64,000 bases of DNA, from the NCBI GenBank assembly GCA_031216915.1, contig CM062297.1:545932971-545996970 (forward strand), written 5' to 3'. Both the position numbers and the translations under genes were made by a program. The number at the start of each line of letters is the position of its first letter. Position 1 is the first letter of the stretch. The stretch comes from Pictodentalium vernedei (lineage: Eukaryota; Mollusca; Scaphopoda; Dentaliida; Dentaliidae). The notes under the pieces were generated by a model. The model ran no database searches. It was not told the DNA's origin and saw nothing but the letters and a program-made list of their open reading frames with translations. Below are positions 1 through 11,900 of the stretch, piece by piece.

Positions 1-2170
<2,170 letters not shown>

Positions 2171-2412
2171 TTGTTATTTATTTATTGTTGATTTAAAGTC
2201 ACATATTTTTGCACAATGGCTAAACATGACCACGACAGTTTTACGGGTGGAGGAAGCCGGAGTACCCGGAGCGAACCACCTATCAACGGCGAGCAATAGT
2301 CAGCTCCCCAACATATCAACTCCACACAAGCAAGGTTAGCATTGATTGGTTGAAGACAGGTGCACCATCGACGTGCAGTACGCCTTAGTACACAACGCCA
2401 GCGTGTTAGGGA
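2171..2412 (-). mobile_element. SINE body fragment (shared-body family), head missing
   Basis: On the minus strand this matches the body seen in the other SINEs of the window. It has a segment ending in CCTCCACCCGTAAAACTGT, then CATTGTGCA-like and TGTGACCTTAAA-like blocks (here diverged) and a short A/T-rich ATAAATAA tail at its plus-strand left end. The tRNA or 5S head is absent, so this is a 5'-truncated copy. The family is identified by comparison with copies near 14.6, 24.5 and 48.3 kb. Confidence 0.75.
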
Positions 2413-2792
2413 GGCGAAGATTTAAAACACTAATAACATTTGACTTATAGTTTTGTGAATGTCGACATATGGACGTTACCACGGGGGTGGGTGTGTCTCA
2501 CTCACACCCCACCATCCGTCAAATTTATAATAATGGGACATTCGAAGCCCTAAATTGGAAAAATGTTGGAAATTTCACACAAGGCGCTAGGTGCAATATT
2601 TCCAAAAATGCCTAGAATTTGGCCAAAATATGGAGTTTTTAGACTGAAAAGTAGTAAAATTCCTTCAAATATTGATTGATAAGTAGTAAAAATCCCCCAA
2701 ATGCTGATTTGAAGTTGGGATTTGTGACTACTATGAATCTCCGGCGGATAATTTACAGTAATGGATGGGGTGTACAAATAGAGTTGTGCAAC
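2413..2792. other. Unassigned sequence
   Basis: No gene or element end seen. The minus-strand frame at 2550-2777 has no protein-like features. Confidence 0.5.
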
Positions 2793-3049
2793 TTAACCCT
2801 TTCCGTAACGAATCGGCCGCTTCCACAGTGAAATTTACAAATTCAGCAGTTGAAAAAATATTTTAACAAAACCATATCATGTGACACCTCACTGGAACGA
2901 GTTCGTCAAGCGCGTTCCAATGAGGAATTACATGGGGGGGGGGGGGGGGGGAGGAACTTTTCGTGGGAGGGGAGGGGGGGGTTGAACTTTTCGAAAGTTA
3001 AAAAAAAACAATTAAAATAACAAAATTTGATACCGTGTGTGCTGGTTAA
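2793..3049 (+). mobile_element. TTAA MITE, family B (copy 1)
   Basis: Starts at TTAA followed by CCCTTTCCGTAACG and ends at a TTAA shared with the next MITE. The interior carries the half-hairpin core TGGAACGAG and the block AACAAAACCATATCATGTGA, also seen at 13.1 and 40.8 kb. The right end is eroded: the expected GGGTAAAGGG before the TTAA is partly missing. A poly-G run near 2936-2951 interrupts it. A TTAA target with CCC-initiated ends suggests the piggyBac superfamily; that assignment is inference. Confidence 0.7.
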
Positions 3050-3289
3050 CCCTTTAGCTAAAGTGAAAAGCAGACGACACCTGCAAAAAATAAAAAATTC
3101 TTGAATAGATAATTTTTTAAATTTTTTGTCTCAAAAACATAGGTCATGTCCCCTCTTTGGAACAAGCTCGGCGAGCTCGTTCCAACGAGGGGTCACAACC
3201 TATGTTTTTGAGATAAAAAATAATGAAAATTAATTGGCGATTTTTGAGAATAGCGCTGGCCGGTTTTGGCCGTTAGTAAAGGGTTTTAA
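3046..3289 (+). mobile_element. TTAA MITE, family A (copy 1)
   Basis: Starts TTAACCCTTTAGCTAA and ends near GTAAAGGG. The centre is a long hairpin whose arms run from TCTCAAAAACATAGG through GAGCTCG and back. The outer blocks (GCAGACGACAC on the left, TTAATTGGCGATTTT and GCCGGTTTTGGCCGTTA on the right) are shared with copies at 36, 48.6 and 49.8 kb. It abuts family B copy 1 with a single TTAA between them. Confidence 0.85.
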
Positions 3290-3900
3290 GGTTAAAAACT
3301 ATAGCTGAAAAAAGGACTGGCGGGGGAGGAGGCGTGGACTTGGAATTTCCCATTTTTTGGAAAGTATATAGTGGTAGTCGGAATTTTGCCTTCCTGGCGG
3401 CGCAATGAGAAATCTTGAGGTGTATCCACCCTCCCCCCCCCCCCCCCCACCACCACCACCCGAGGCCCCTTAGAAAAATCTCCGTGTCGATATGGCGGTT
3501 ACTTTAGGTGAAGGGTGATGAGACGTTTTCGACAGAACTTAGCAATACACAGCAATACTTAAGCCCATACCACGCAACAATGCCTTGTTCTACTAATTTC
3601 TGCCCAAAATTTAAATGCCTCGATCCTCCCTCATATACATCAAAAAGCACTTGCAAAGCTGACAGCTTCAGTTTGGAAGAGAAGTTTGTTCTGCGTTCAA
3701 CACTTCCTGTAAGTTATGCGTTCAACACTTCCTGCAGATAACAACACAAACATGTGCGAAAACCGATAACACCGAAATATTTTTTATGACATGTGCTGAT
3801 CATACGTGATCCAAACCAACCTTAACCCCCTTATCTTAATGTTCTTGTACTTCATATCGGTGACGCTTTCTGTGGCTTGTGGCTTGTGGCATTGAAATTG
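3290..3900. other. Unassigned sequence with poly-C tract
   Basis: No gene seen. There is a poly-C run at about 3432-3448 followed by CCA repeats. A short direct duplication of GCGTTCAACACTTCCTG occurs near 3694 and 3719. Confidence 0.5.
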
Positions 3901-4172
3901 AAATTTTTTAGTAAATTTTGTTTCTTAACATACCTACCACAATTGTTTACAATTGGCTGTAACGTAAGTGCAAGCCCTACTTCGGAACTAACTCAAGCTA
4001 AGAAATTTTTCCAAACGAGTTGCAGAAGTGGAAGAGTGCAAAAACACGAAAAAGATCGAAAAAGGGTCGAGCGAGACCGGCGCTCGACATTACAGGTACT
4101 CTCTCTGCACACCTCTTGCATTTTCCGGGCGCATGCGCAACAACCGTAACGTCAATTCCGTATTTCCGCCAA
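3901..4172 (+). repeat. DIRS left inverted terminal repeat
   Basis: Matches the reverse complement of 9566-9820 over most of its length. Shared blocks include CAATTGTTTACAATTGGCTG, CTACTTCGGAACTAACTCAA and GGTCGAGCGAGACCGGCG. The outermost 40 bp (AAATTTTTTAGTAAATTTTG onward) is not in the right repeat but is copied in inverse form in the internal complementary region, as expected for DIRS. Confidence 0.9.
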
Positions 4173-4245
4173 CGAGAAGGTTGTGATTTAGCGGGGAGGC
4201 AACGATATCAAAGATATCCCCATGGAGGGTGGGCCTCCGGTAAAC

Positions 4246-4331
4246 ACTTGTGGTAGATATGTTAAGAAACAAAATTTACTAAAAATTTTTAATTTCTTCT
4301 CAACCTACTCACAATTGTTTACAATTGGCTG
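4246..4331. repeat. DIRS internal complementary region
   Basis: The first half (4246-4290) is the reverse complement of the left end of the element (3901-3945). The second half (4291-4331) is the reverse complement of the right end (9781-9820). Together they form the junction that would template end completion of a DIRS circle. This architecture fixes the element ends at about 3901 and 9820. Confidence 0.88.
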
Positions 4332-4610
4332 AATAAACAATAGGAGGAGGTGAATCACATAACCAATACCAACAAGCGCAGCAGAAAGAAATGCAAGGAG
4401 GGCAGAGAATAATAGCGAAACCTGTAAACGAAAAAAGAAAGAAGCATCTGAAAAGGACAAGGCTGAGCGATGCACAAACCTGAAAAAACATATTTAACGA
4501 GGGGGCACGACAGCCTGAGCAGCAACGAGAGGGCCTAAAGAAAAAAGGTCCTCAGATTGCTGCTGTAGGTGGCGGAGATAAAAGGAGGAGAAAGTAGAAG
4601 CATTCCTCCA

Positions 4611-5951
4611 TTAAGCCGCATTCATAACATCCCGGAGCGAAACAGAATTGGAGAACGCCCAGGATGTAGAAATGGCACGAACCTCATGAGCATTAAACCG
4701 GTTCGAAACAAGATCCGAAGCCGACACACTGGAATAAGCCAGCTTGATTGCAAGACAGATCCATCTGGAAATAGAATGGGAAGAGACAGACTGCCTCCCA
4801 GGAATGAGAGACAGAAAGAATCTCTTCCGACCCTTCCGAATGAACTGCGTGCGATTAATATAAGTCTTGATAGCACGAACAGGACAAAGAAGAAGCCTCT
4901 GGCCATCAACAGCAGGGAGAGTCCGAATGCAGATGGGAGGAGGTACCGAATCAGGAAGTTTATTCTTGGCCAAAAAAGAGCAATCAGTAGTGAAGGTTAC
5001 ACTGTCAGCCTCATTTCTGAAGAAAGCAGAATCAACGGATAGCGCATGGAGCTCACTGACACGTCTGGCAGAAGCAAACGCTAGAAGGAAAGCAGTCGTA
5101 TAGGTGAGAAAACGCATATCGGTCTCAGATAAAGGCTCGAATGGCGCTCCCTCCAAACAATGTAACACCCATGCCAAGTTCCACTTGGGTGTAATACGCA
5201 AAACTCGAGGCCTATTCAGAGAAAAGTGCCGAATCAGTTTGGAGAGAAAGAGATTACGACTGATGCACCACTTTCCCACATAAGAGAAAGTATCTGACAG
5301 CATAGACCGATAGCCCTTAATAGTAACAGGATGGAGGCCCTTGGAGTGAAAAGGGTATACCAGAAAATCCGCAATTTGAGCGACTGACGGATTACGGTAA
5401 ACCACATTTTGAGCAGCACACCACCAGCAGAAAACCTTCCACTTATCAGCATAAGTTATGCCAGTGGAATGTCGCCGCGATGCAGAAATGCACTCCACTG
5501 TTCGTCTCGAAAAACCTCTACGTCGGAGACAGGACCTGATGAAAGACAGGCGTGAAGGGACAGGCTCGCCAGGTTGTTGTGATACTTCCTGGGACGACCC
5601 TGGGAAAGAAGATCGCGACGTAGAGGTAGACGAATCGGCCGATCTGCCAACAGAGGCCGCAGCAGATTGATCCACACCCGCTGTGGAGACAGAGGTGCGA
5701 TCAGAATGATCCTGCAACTGCAAGCGCGAATCTTCGCCAACACCTGAGGAAGAACCGGTGCAGGAGGGAAGGCATCGCTGATCCAGCCTGTCCAGTCTAG
5801 AGACAGAGCGTCTATCGCAAATGGTAGTGGATCTGGACAAGGGGAGACAAAGGTCTCTACTTGATGATTCCAGCGAGTGGCGAAAAGGTCGACAAGAGGA
5901 CGCCCCCACCGCTCGCAAATCGCCCGAAACACCGAGCGATGCAGCATCCAT
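4611..5951 (-). CDS. DIRS tyrosine recombinase (integrase), prematurely stopped
   Basis: 446-codon frame. A core-binding region lies at about residues 140-260 and a catalytic domain at about 270-446, with Arg297 in ASARRVSEL and the H422-x-x-R425 pair in AHEVRAIS. These are hallmarks of phage-lambda-type recombinases as used by DIRS elements to insert circular DNA. The first ~120 residues overlap the RT frame and may not belong to the mature protein; the true start is probably internal. A TAA at 4611-4613 ends the frame. The same frame continues past it, and the catalytic tyrosine of the expected S-S-F-Y-L motif sits at 4578-4580, 11 codons beyond the stop. The frame then stays open to about 4309. 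Confidence 0.88.
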   Translation of the reverse strand: MDAASLGVSGDLRAVGASSCRPFRHSLESSSRDLCLPLSRSTTICDRRSVSRLDRLDQRCLPSCTGSSSGVGEDSRLQLQDHSDRTSVSTAGVDQSAAASVGRSADSSTSTSRSSFPGSSQEVSQQPGEPVPSRLSFIRSCLRRRGFSRRTVECISASRRHSTGITYADKWKVFCWWCAAQNVVYRNPSVAQIADFLVYPFHSKGLHPVTIKGYRSMLSDTFSYVGKWCISRNLFLSKLIRHFSLNRPRVLRITPKWNLAWVLHCLEGAPFEPLSETDMRFLTYTTAFLLAFASARRVSELHALSVDSAFFRNEADSVTFTTDCSFLAKNKLPDSVPPPICIRTLPAVDGQRLLLCPVRAIKTYINRTQFIRKGRKRFFLSLIPGRQSVSSHSISRWICLAIKLAYSSVSASDLVSNRFNAHEVRAISTSWAFSNSVSLRDVMNAA

Positions 5952-7717
5952 TCGGTGGGAATGACACTGTCATGTCGGGACAGGGAGTCTGCTAGGATGC
6001 TGAGACGTCCGAGAATGTGCCGAATGGCCACCCGAGCGTTTACATTCCGCGCCAACAGTAGTAGATCCCGAGATAGCCGATACATGGAAATCGAATGTGT
6101 GTCTCCTTGATTCCGTATGTTGGCCACCACTGTCGAGTTGTCCGAAAGCAGTAGGACTGTGTGGTCCGACAGGTGAGAGATCCATTGCTGAAAACTCAAC
6201 AGAAGAGCAAGAATGAAGGGCCATCTGCTCACTGTCCCACTCGCCGTGAGTAGACAGACCGAGAGGATCCAACGTCGCACCCCAGCCCCGATCGCAGTAA
6301 GGATGCGATCGGCCGAAGGAAGATCCAACGGGACACCCTGAGTCAACCAGGGAACACCGGCCCAGGGATGGAGGTGACAAAGCAGGGACCGAGGAATAGG
6401 AAGTTCCAGGTCCAGAGGATCCACATTCGGACGCCAATGATCCAACAGGAAGTGTTGGAGAGGTCGGATAAACAAGCGACCCAGCGGAATGAGATCTGTC
6501 ACCGAACCGCAAAGGCCCAGCATCCGAAGGAAAGTCCTGGCCGAGACCGAGGAGGATCGGAGCAGGTTCCGAGTCAAGGCGGAAAAGATCGTCGCTCGAG
6601 CATTGGGAACCGACACCACATTGTGAAGAGTGTCGAAATCCATTCCCAAATGACGAAATTGCTGAGAAGGAAGGAGATCCGACTTCTCGCAATTGACTCT
6701 GAAACCCAACGACAGCAGTAGGCCGAGCAACCGCCGGACATCGGACTCCAGAACTGCAGCATTGTGGTGCCGTTGGAGGATGTCGTCCAGGTAGGCTGAC
6801 GAAGGCACAGCCGAAAGAGTACGGTGAAAAGCGAGCACATGTGACATCAGTTGGGTGAAGGCCCAAGGAGCCAGGTTCAAACCGAACGGGATAGCTTTGA
6901 ATTGAAGGACACGATCCCGAAACGAGAACCGAAGGTATTTCCGTGACGCCAGATGAATAGGTACATCGAAATAGGCATCCTTCAGGTCGATACTGACAGC
7001 AAAATCGCCCTGATGAATCAAACGTCGAACCGACCTGAAAGTCTCCATGCTGAAACGAGGTGCTATGATGGACTCGTTCAGGATACTCAGATCGATGACG
7101 GGACGAAACTGACCGTTTTTCTTCGGCACCAAGAAAAGTCTCGAGTAAAACCCCGGTGAAAGGGTGTTCCTGACCACCTCGATCGCCCATTTGGAGAGGA
7201 GATTGTCGATCTCCTGCACCAGAAGGTCCCGGCGCAGAGAATCGGAAGGGACCTGAGTCGGGAGGGCACCCGAGATGAACAGGGGTGCCGACGAAAGGAC
7301 AGTCGCAGACCGGATTGGATGACGTCGAGGACCCAAGGGTCCGACGTTATCTCTGTCCAACGGTCGAAAACAGCGACAGCCTTCCCCCGACTGGAAGCGA
7401 ATCGAGGTGTGGACCTTCATTTGCGGCCTCGACGAGGCCCCCGAGAGGAGAAACCACCCCTCGGGAAGCAACAGAGTCCTGAGACTTTCCTCCCTGAGGC
7501 TGCCAGCGAGCCTGGCCGCGTCGGCGCTTCTACTCGGCAGAAGGAGCGGACGGAGCAGAAGGCGCAGCCGACGCAGCGGGGCACTTGGCGGGCCTGGAAC
7601 GACCACCACCCGCAGCAGCAGGTTGGTCCAGCTGTCGTAACAAAAGCTGGTCCTTCGAATGACGAAGAACCTCGCCACGGACAGCTTCCACGAAACCATG
7701 GAACAGCTGAGGTCCAA
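5456..7717 (-). CDS. DIRS ORF2: reverse transcriptase, RNase H, methylase-like domain
   Basis: 753 codons. The RT occupies about residues 165-365: PKKNGQFRPVIDLSILN, then DLKDAYFDVPI (metal-binding Asp near 244), PFGLNLAPWAFTQL, and the active-site YLDD at 309-312. RNase H lies at about 460-582, with SDNSTVVANIRNQGDTHS near 525 and HILGRLSILADSLSR near 567. The last part (about 605-710: DLFATRWNHQVETFVSP, LIAPLSP, RRDLLSQG) matches the Dam-methylase-like segment known in DIRS ORFs. The start lies inside the gag-like frame in another phase and is uncertain. The 3' end overlaps the recombinase frame by about 500 bp. No internal stop is seen, so this ORF looks intact. Confidence 0.92.
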   Translation of the reverse strand: MDLSCSMVSWKLSVARFFVIRRTSFCYDSWTNLLLRVVVVPGPPSAPLRRLRLLLRPLLLPSRSADAARLAGSLREESLRTLLLPEGWFLLSGASSRPQMKVHTSIRFQSGEGCRCFRPLDRDNVGPLGPRRHPIRSATVLSSAPLFISGALPTQVPSDSLRRDLLVQEIDNLLSKWAIEVVRNTLSPGFYSRLFLVPKKNGQFRPVIDLSILNESIIAPRFSMETFRSVRRLIHQGDFAVSIDLKDAYFDVPIHLASRKYLRFSFRDRVLQFKAIPFGLNLAPWAFTQLMSHVLAFHRTLSAVPSSAYLDDILQRHHNAAVLESDVRRLLGLLLSLGFRVNCEKSDLLPSQQFRHLGMDFDTLHNVVSVPNARATIFSALTRNLLRSSSVSARTFLRMLGLCGSVTDLIPLGRLFIRPLQHFLLDHWRPNVDPLDLELPIPRSLLCHLHPWAGVPWLTQGVPLDLPSADRILTAIGAGVRRWILSVCLLTASGTVSRWPFILALLLSFQQWISHLSDHTVLLLSDNSTVVANIRNQGDTHSISMYRLSRDLLLLARNVNARVAIRHILGRLSILADSLSRHDSVIPTEWMLHRSVFRAICERWGRPLVDLFATRWNHQVETFVSPCPDPLPFAIDALSLDWTGWISDAFPPAPVLPQVLAKIRACSCRIILIAPLSPQRVWINLLRPLLADRPIRLPLRRDLLSQGRPRKYHNNLASLSLHACLSSGPVSDVEVFRDEQWSAFLHRGDIPLA

Positions 7718-9117
7718 CCAAAGAAGCAGACCTCAGAACAGCACGCTGCTCAGAAGGAAGGGATGGAGAAGAATCCAACACTGCATCCCGGCGTGCAAGC
7801 TCCAAATTAGCCGTGTTACAGGCGTGAGCGTGTGTCAGGTTCATAAGAACCTACGACAAAACACACAAAGGCGCCTGAAGAGGGCCGCGGCCGGACGGTC
7901 ACTGATGGCTGGTCTGAAGGCTGAATGTCTGGCAATAAGCCAAAGACAAAATCTAAAACCTGCCCCAAGACTGACGAGGGGGCCCGTCGCCTTCAAGAAA
8001 ATCGTCATCCTCTGTAGCAGAAGTGATGTAGCCCAACTCGGGCTGACCAGCGGAAACCTCCTGTGAATACTGAACAGCATCCAAAGGGCCAGGCGAGGAA
8101 TCTCTGCGACCGAACAAATTTGGTTGTGCCTCAGGAGGGAGTGGGAAGCCAACTTGAGGGTTGCTAGAAAGCAACCGAGTGAGCGCCAGAACGGGCTGAC
8201 TCAGCTCACCCTGAGAATCCGCCGTAGCAGCCGCGCCCGACGGAGTGTCTTCCCAGTGGACTCTTCTAGAAGACCTGGGACACGATGAGAAGACACCGGA
8301 GGATTGTCCCAAGAATGACAGGAACCTGCCATGGGCCTCTGCGCGACAGAAGGCCCCAATTGCCCATCTTCTGAGACCGACTACAAGCATCGATCGACAG
8401 CCAGACTTGGAACATAGTGAGAAATCACCGGAGGAAGGTCCCAAGAGTGGCAGCTAACAGGAGTCGTCACTGGCCTCTGCCGAACAGCAGGCCCTGGATG
8501 CCAATGTCCCAGCCCCATCCTGCTAGTCGGCTCACCACCAGGGGAAAGCAGAACAACAAACAATTCTCTCGAGGGACGAGGAATCGCTGCCGAAGCGACC
8601 GAACGGCCCAACCGACCAGGAGAAAACCTAGCCATATGAGACGGGGCAGCCAGCAAATCCGAACAGCTTCGCTGAGAAGCCTGGGAAAGCTAAGAGCCCA
8701 GAGACACACCACCAGATACAGTCTCGGACCCCGAGACTGTATACCATCCTCGGAAGAGATGGCAGAGCCACTATCATACAAGATAGGATCAGCAGGAACA
8801 ACTTCCCCAGCAACTGTCGACGGAGCAGGTGGCAAATCGGAGAAAGTGACCGAGCTGACCTCGGAAAAACTCTCAACGAAAACAGCCGCCTCAAGGGTAA
8901 CATCAGAAGCCAGAGGAAGAGAGACCATAGTCTCCACTTCAGGCATCCCAGCACCAGCACCGTCAACAGTTGCAGAGGAACTTGCTACCGAAATAGGCTG
9001 ACCGACATCCTGCGTGACAGAGTCACCACGTGCACTCTCAGAAATCTCCGAAGAGGCACGGCTAACTTTGCCCCGAGAACGACGGGTTCTAGCCCTGGAG
9101 AGAACCGCCTTGTTCAC
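7530..9117 (-). pseudogene. DIRS gag-like ORF1, frameshifted
   Basis: Three minus-strand frames in series (9117-8467, 8444-7953, 7844-7530) hold the remains of one protein upstream of ORF2. The last piece carries NLELARRDAVLDSSPSLP and VGPQLFHGFVE, which resembles the C-terminal conserved region of DIRS Gag-like proteins. The first piece begins MNKAVLSRARTRRS and is Ser/Glu-rich. The exact joins are not obvious and stops lie between the pieces, so the gene appears broken by at least two frameshifts or stops. A zinc knuckle was not seen. Gag would bind the element's RNA. Family assignment rests on position and the C-terminal motif. Confidence 0.6.
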
Positions 9118-9565
9118 GGAAGCCCAGAACTTAGAGGACCAAATCTAACAAACACCACAGGAATGGGCCTGTGAGCAATTGTTGCAAGTGACACAAGTAG
9201 CATGAGCATCATCTACATGTTTACCTGCAAATAAGATGGACAAGGAATTGTTTTAGACATAGTCCAAAAATGTGGCAAAAGAATTTCAATTGGGAAAAAA
9301 TCCCCAAGAAGATCCAAACAATCAAGATTCCCATCGACAGAAAACCGAACAACGCGGGTCGCGTTTTCACACGCGGAAAAAGCAAGACAGTGTAAGAGAA
9401 TACAAGCGAAGATGAGCATAAATATAATAGTATAATGAATCAATTTGGAGCTTGAGAAAAGGATACAGTCCACTTGCACATTAATAACTAGCAGTCAAAA
9501 TCAAGTTGTTCACGAAGGAAAAACAATTTGAGCAGCACGAGTCACAAAATTTCCGACCATGTACA
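9118..9565. other. DIRS leader between right ITR and gag-like ORF
   Basis: No ORF is supported here. On the minus strand it lies between the right inverted terminal repeat and the gag-like start, so it should hold the promoter and 5' leader of the element. No motif was recognised. Confidence 0.5.
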
Positions 9566-9820
9566 ATGGTGGAAATAAAAAGAATTGACGTCACGGTTAT
9601 TGCGCATGCGCTCGGTAAATGCAAGAGGTGTGCAGAGAGAGTAGCTGTATTGTCGCGCGCCGGTCTCGCTCGACCCATTTTCGATTTTTTTCGTGCTTTT
9701 GCACTCTTCCAATTTTCCAACTCGTTTGGAAACGTTTCTTAGCTTGAGTTAGTTCCGAAGTAGGGCTTTCACTTACGTTACAGCCAATTGTAAACAATTG
9801 TGAGTAGGTTGAGAAGAAAT
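9566..9820 (-). repeat. DIRS right inverted terminal repeat
   Basis: Reverse complement of the left repeat with scattered substitutions. The end at about 9820 (GAGAAGAAAT) is set by its copy in the internal complementary region. The next bases, ACATTTTGTCGGG, are flank. Confidence 0.9.
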
Positions 9821-9900
9821 ACATTTTGTCGGGCAGGTATGCCACATTCAACCCATTGATACATTTGTACACGTTATTACGTACGAAATCTTTTGTTTAA

Positions 9901-10066
9901 TATATAGAGGATATGGAATGAGTGTTTTTCTCATATAATATTTATGAAACGAGTCTAAGAATTTTCCGTTTTGACGAGCCTCTGGCGAGCCCAAACGGAA
10001 AATTCGGACGAGTTTCATAAATAGTATATGAGAAAAACACTCATTTCATATTCTATTTATCATATG
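9901..10066. repeat. Long near-perfect palindrome (MITE-like)
   Basis: Two arms of about 70 bp pair around 9990. The outer block TGAGTGTTTTTCTCATAT is mirrored by ATATGAGAAAAACACTCA. The loop contains ACGAGCCTCTGGCGAGCC. No coding content. It resembles the palindromes at 28.4 and 38.8 kb in length and in having CGAG-type motifs at the loop. Confidence 0.85.
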
Positions 10067-10108
10067 ACACGCACACACGCGCACAAATTAGCCACTTAGT
10101 ATCACTTT

Positions 10109-10329
10109 TTAACCCATCACCTAACTTGAGTTGCAGACGGCACTTGGAAAAAACATCCTCGTATAACTAAAAATTTTCATTTTTTGCTTCCAAAACATAG
10201 GATATGACCCCTCATTGGAACGAGCTCAACGAGCCCGTTCCAATGAGGGGTCATAACCTATGTTTTGGAAGCAAAAAGTGAAAATATAAAAAAAAATGAA
10301 TGGCGTTTTTTTTGTAGGTAAAAGATTAA
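10109..10329 (+). mobile_element. TTAA MITE, family A (copy 2), diverged
   Basis: Runs from TTAACCCATCACCTAAC to GGTAAAAGATTAA. The central hairpin is well kept (GACCCCTCATTGGAACGAGC and its mirror), whereas the terminal blocks are eroded. Confidence 0.8.
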
Positions 10330-11900
10330 TACAATATAACCGACCCTAGATAGGACAGATAACGTAAATTCTCCCTACTGAAATTATGCAAATGTGACCG
10401 AGTTGTTTTTTGTTTAGCCAATCAAATTGTCCAGTTTTGAAATTGACCAATGAAAGCTCCCAACTCTAATTATGCAAATTATGAAAATGTGGCCCAGTTG
10501 TATTTTGTTTAGACAATCAAATTGTCTAGTTTTGGTCTCGTTACAGTTATTCAGGTGAAAATGTCGGCTTTTCAAGAAATGTTCAGCTTCTGATTAACAC
10601 GGCCGAGGATATTTCGCATTTAAATTACCTCCCTTATTCACAATACTCACAATGTAAAAAGTTTCTGGAAGCTCTGAATATGGCCCTTTCTGGAGACAAC
10701 TGTACACAACAAAAATCTTATAATATCACTCAAATACACTCAGCCGAATGACACAGTTGATGGCTAAAAAAATGGCTCAAAATGGTCAAAATTTTCTCAT
10801 TTTGGGGATAAATCTCCAATTTTCGTGCATCGATAGTGATACAACTGTGTTATAGGAATTCCTCATTCCTCCACTGAGGATTTTACAGCATAACATGATC
10901 ATTCTGACAAATAAAAAACATATGGGTTTCTTATTCATTTTTTCAGAAGGATTTCTCAAAGCAAATTTACACAAAAATTGTCCCATTTGTAAACTGCAAA
11001 TTGTCAGGTCCCAAACAGGTCTGGGTTTGTCATTTAACACTTCCATATGACCTTGACCCCCAATTGAAATGCACTTGACAATACGCAGTTTGAATCAAGA
11101 CCATCAACAGATTATTGTGGCCATATCACCATTAATGAGAATTATTTACTAAATCCACACCACCATAAACTAAAACTATAGCTCAAAATTGTCATTTGGC
11201 TGAGGATATCCAATAACCTCGGAAATGACCCTTTAATAGGAAACGAGACCTTTGAATTTGACCAATGAAATTGACGGGAGACTTTATTTATCACTGATTA
11301 ATATGAAAACAAAATATCAAATGTTTTAAAGTGAACAAAACGGACGAGTCATATGATAAAACCTGTTAAAACTTTTGTAAGTGTTATTACGTAGGAAATC
11401 AAACAGCGCGTTGATATTTTGCGGTCATTTGTTTTATTATTATTTTTCGATTTTTTAAGGTTTCAACTTCAAATTCCCATTTTCTCCAGAATAAAGCTCA
11501 GTGTCTGTGGGCACTCTCCAATAATTTGTAATAAAACAAGTTTTGAATAACAAATTCAGGCCACCAAAAATAATCTAGCCCTCAACCGGATAATCACTAA
11601 TGTGAAAAATATCTTGTTATTTGTATTCCCCGACGTTTGACGTCGCATTTTGAAAAACGTTGAAAAAACTGAATTCCCAGTGACGTTTGAACGTCAGGAT
11701 AATTAAAGGCTCAAAGGGTTAATTGTTGAGACGACATACTTCAACAAAATGTTCGATAAGACTCAATGTCCAGTCACGCGTAAAATTAGCTCGTGGCGGA
11801 ACTCCCATCAAGACTTTAACACTGCAACAAGCAGATGAGACAAACTACATTTATGACAGAATACATTTTTTCCGCGTTTTGCGAATATAACTGAAAAATA
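10330..11900. other. AT-rich unassigned sequence with a short direct duplication
   Basis: No gene seen. Near 10378-10435 and 10469-10530 two similar units occur (TATGCAAAT...GTGGCCCAGTTGTATTTTGTTTAG and ...CAATCAAATTGTC). A lone MITE-like right end, AAAGGGTTAA, sits at 11713-11722 without a visible partner. Confidence 0.5.

Larger units (their letters stand above)
3901..9820 (-). mobile_element. DIRS-type tyrosine recombinase retrotransposon, structurally near-complete
   Basis: A 5.9 kb element read on the minus strand. It has inverted terminal repeats (3901-4172 and 9566-9820), an internal complementary region at 4246-4331 that repeats both outer ends fused together, and the DIRS gene order: gag-like ORF, then an RT-RNase H-methylase-like ORF overlapping a tyrosine recombinase ORF. 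DIRS elements replicate through circular intermediates and integrate by tyrosine recombinase, leaving no obvious target duplication; none is seen here. The gag frame is broken and the recombinase has a premature stop, so this copy is probably no longer autonomous. Confidence 0.92.

Noticed and set aside
4090-4272. Small frames on both strands at the left end of the DIRS element
   Set aside because: They fall in the inverted terminal repeat and its flank and have no domain.
4569-5103. Plus-strand frames over the recombinase
   Set aside because: Shadows of the tyrosine recombinase; no domain of their own.
5970-7190. 406-codon minus-strand frame overlapping the DIRS RT
   Set aside because: It is a different frame over the RT/RNase H ORF; the motifs YLDD and DLKDAYFDV lie in the 5456-7717 frame.
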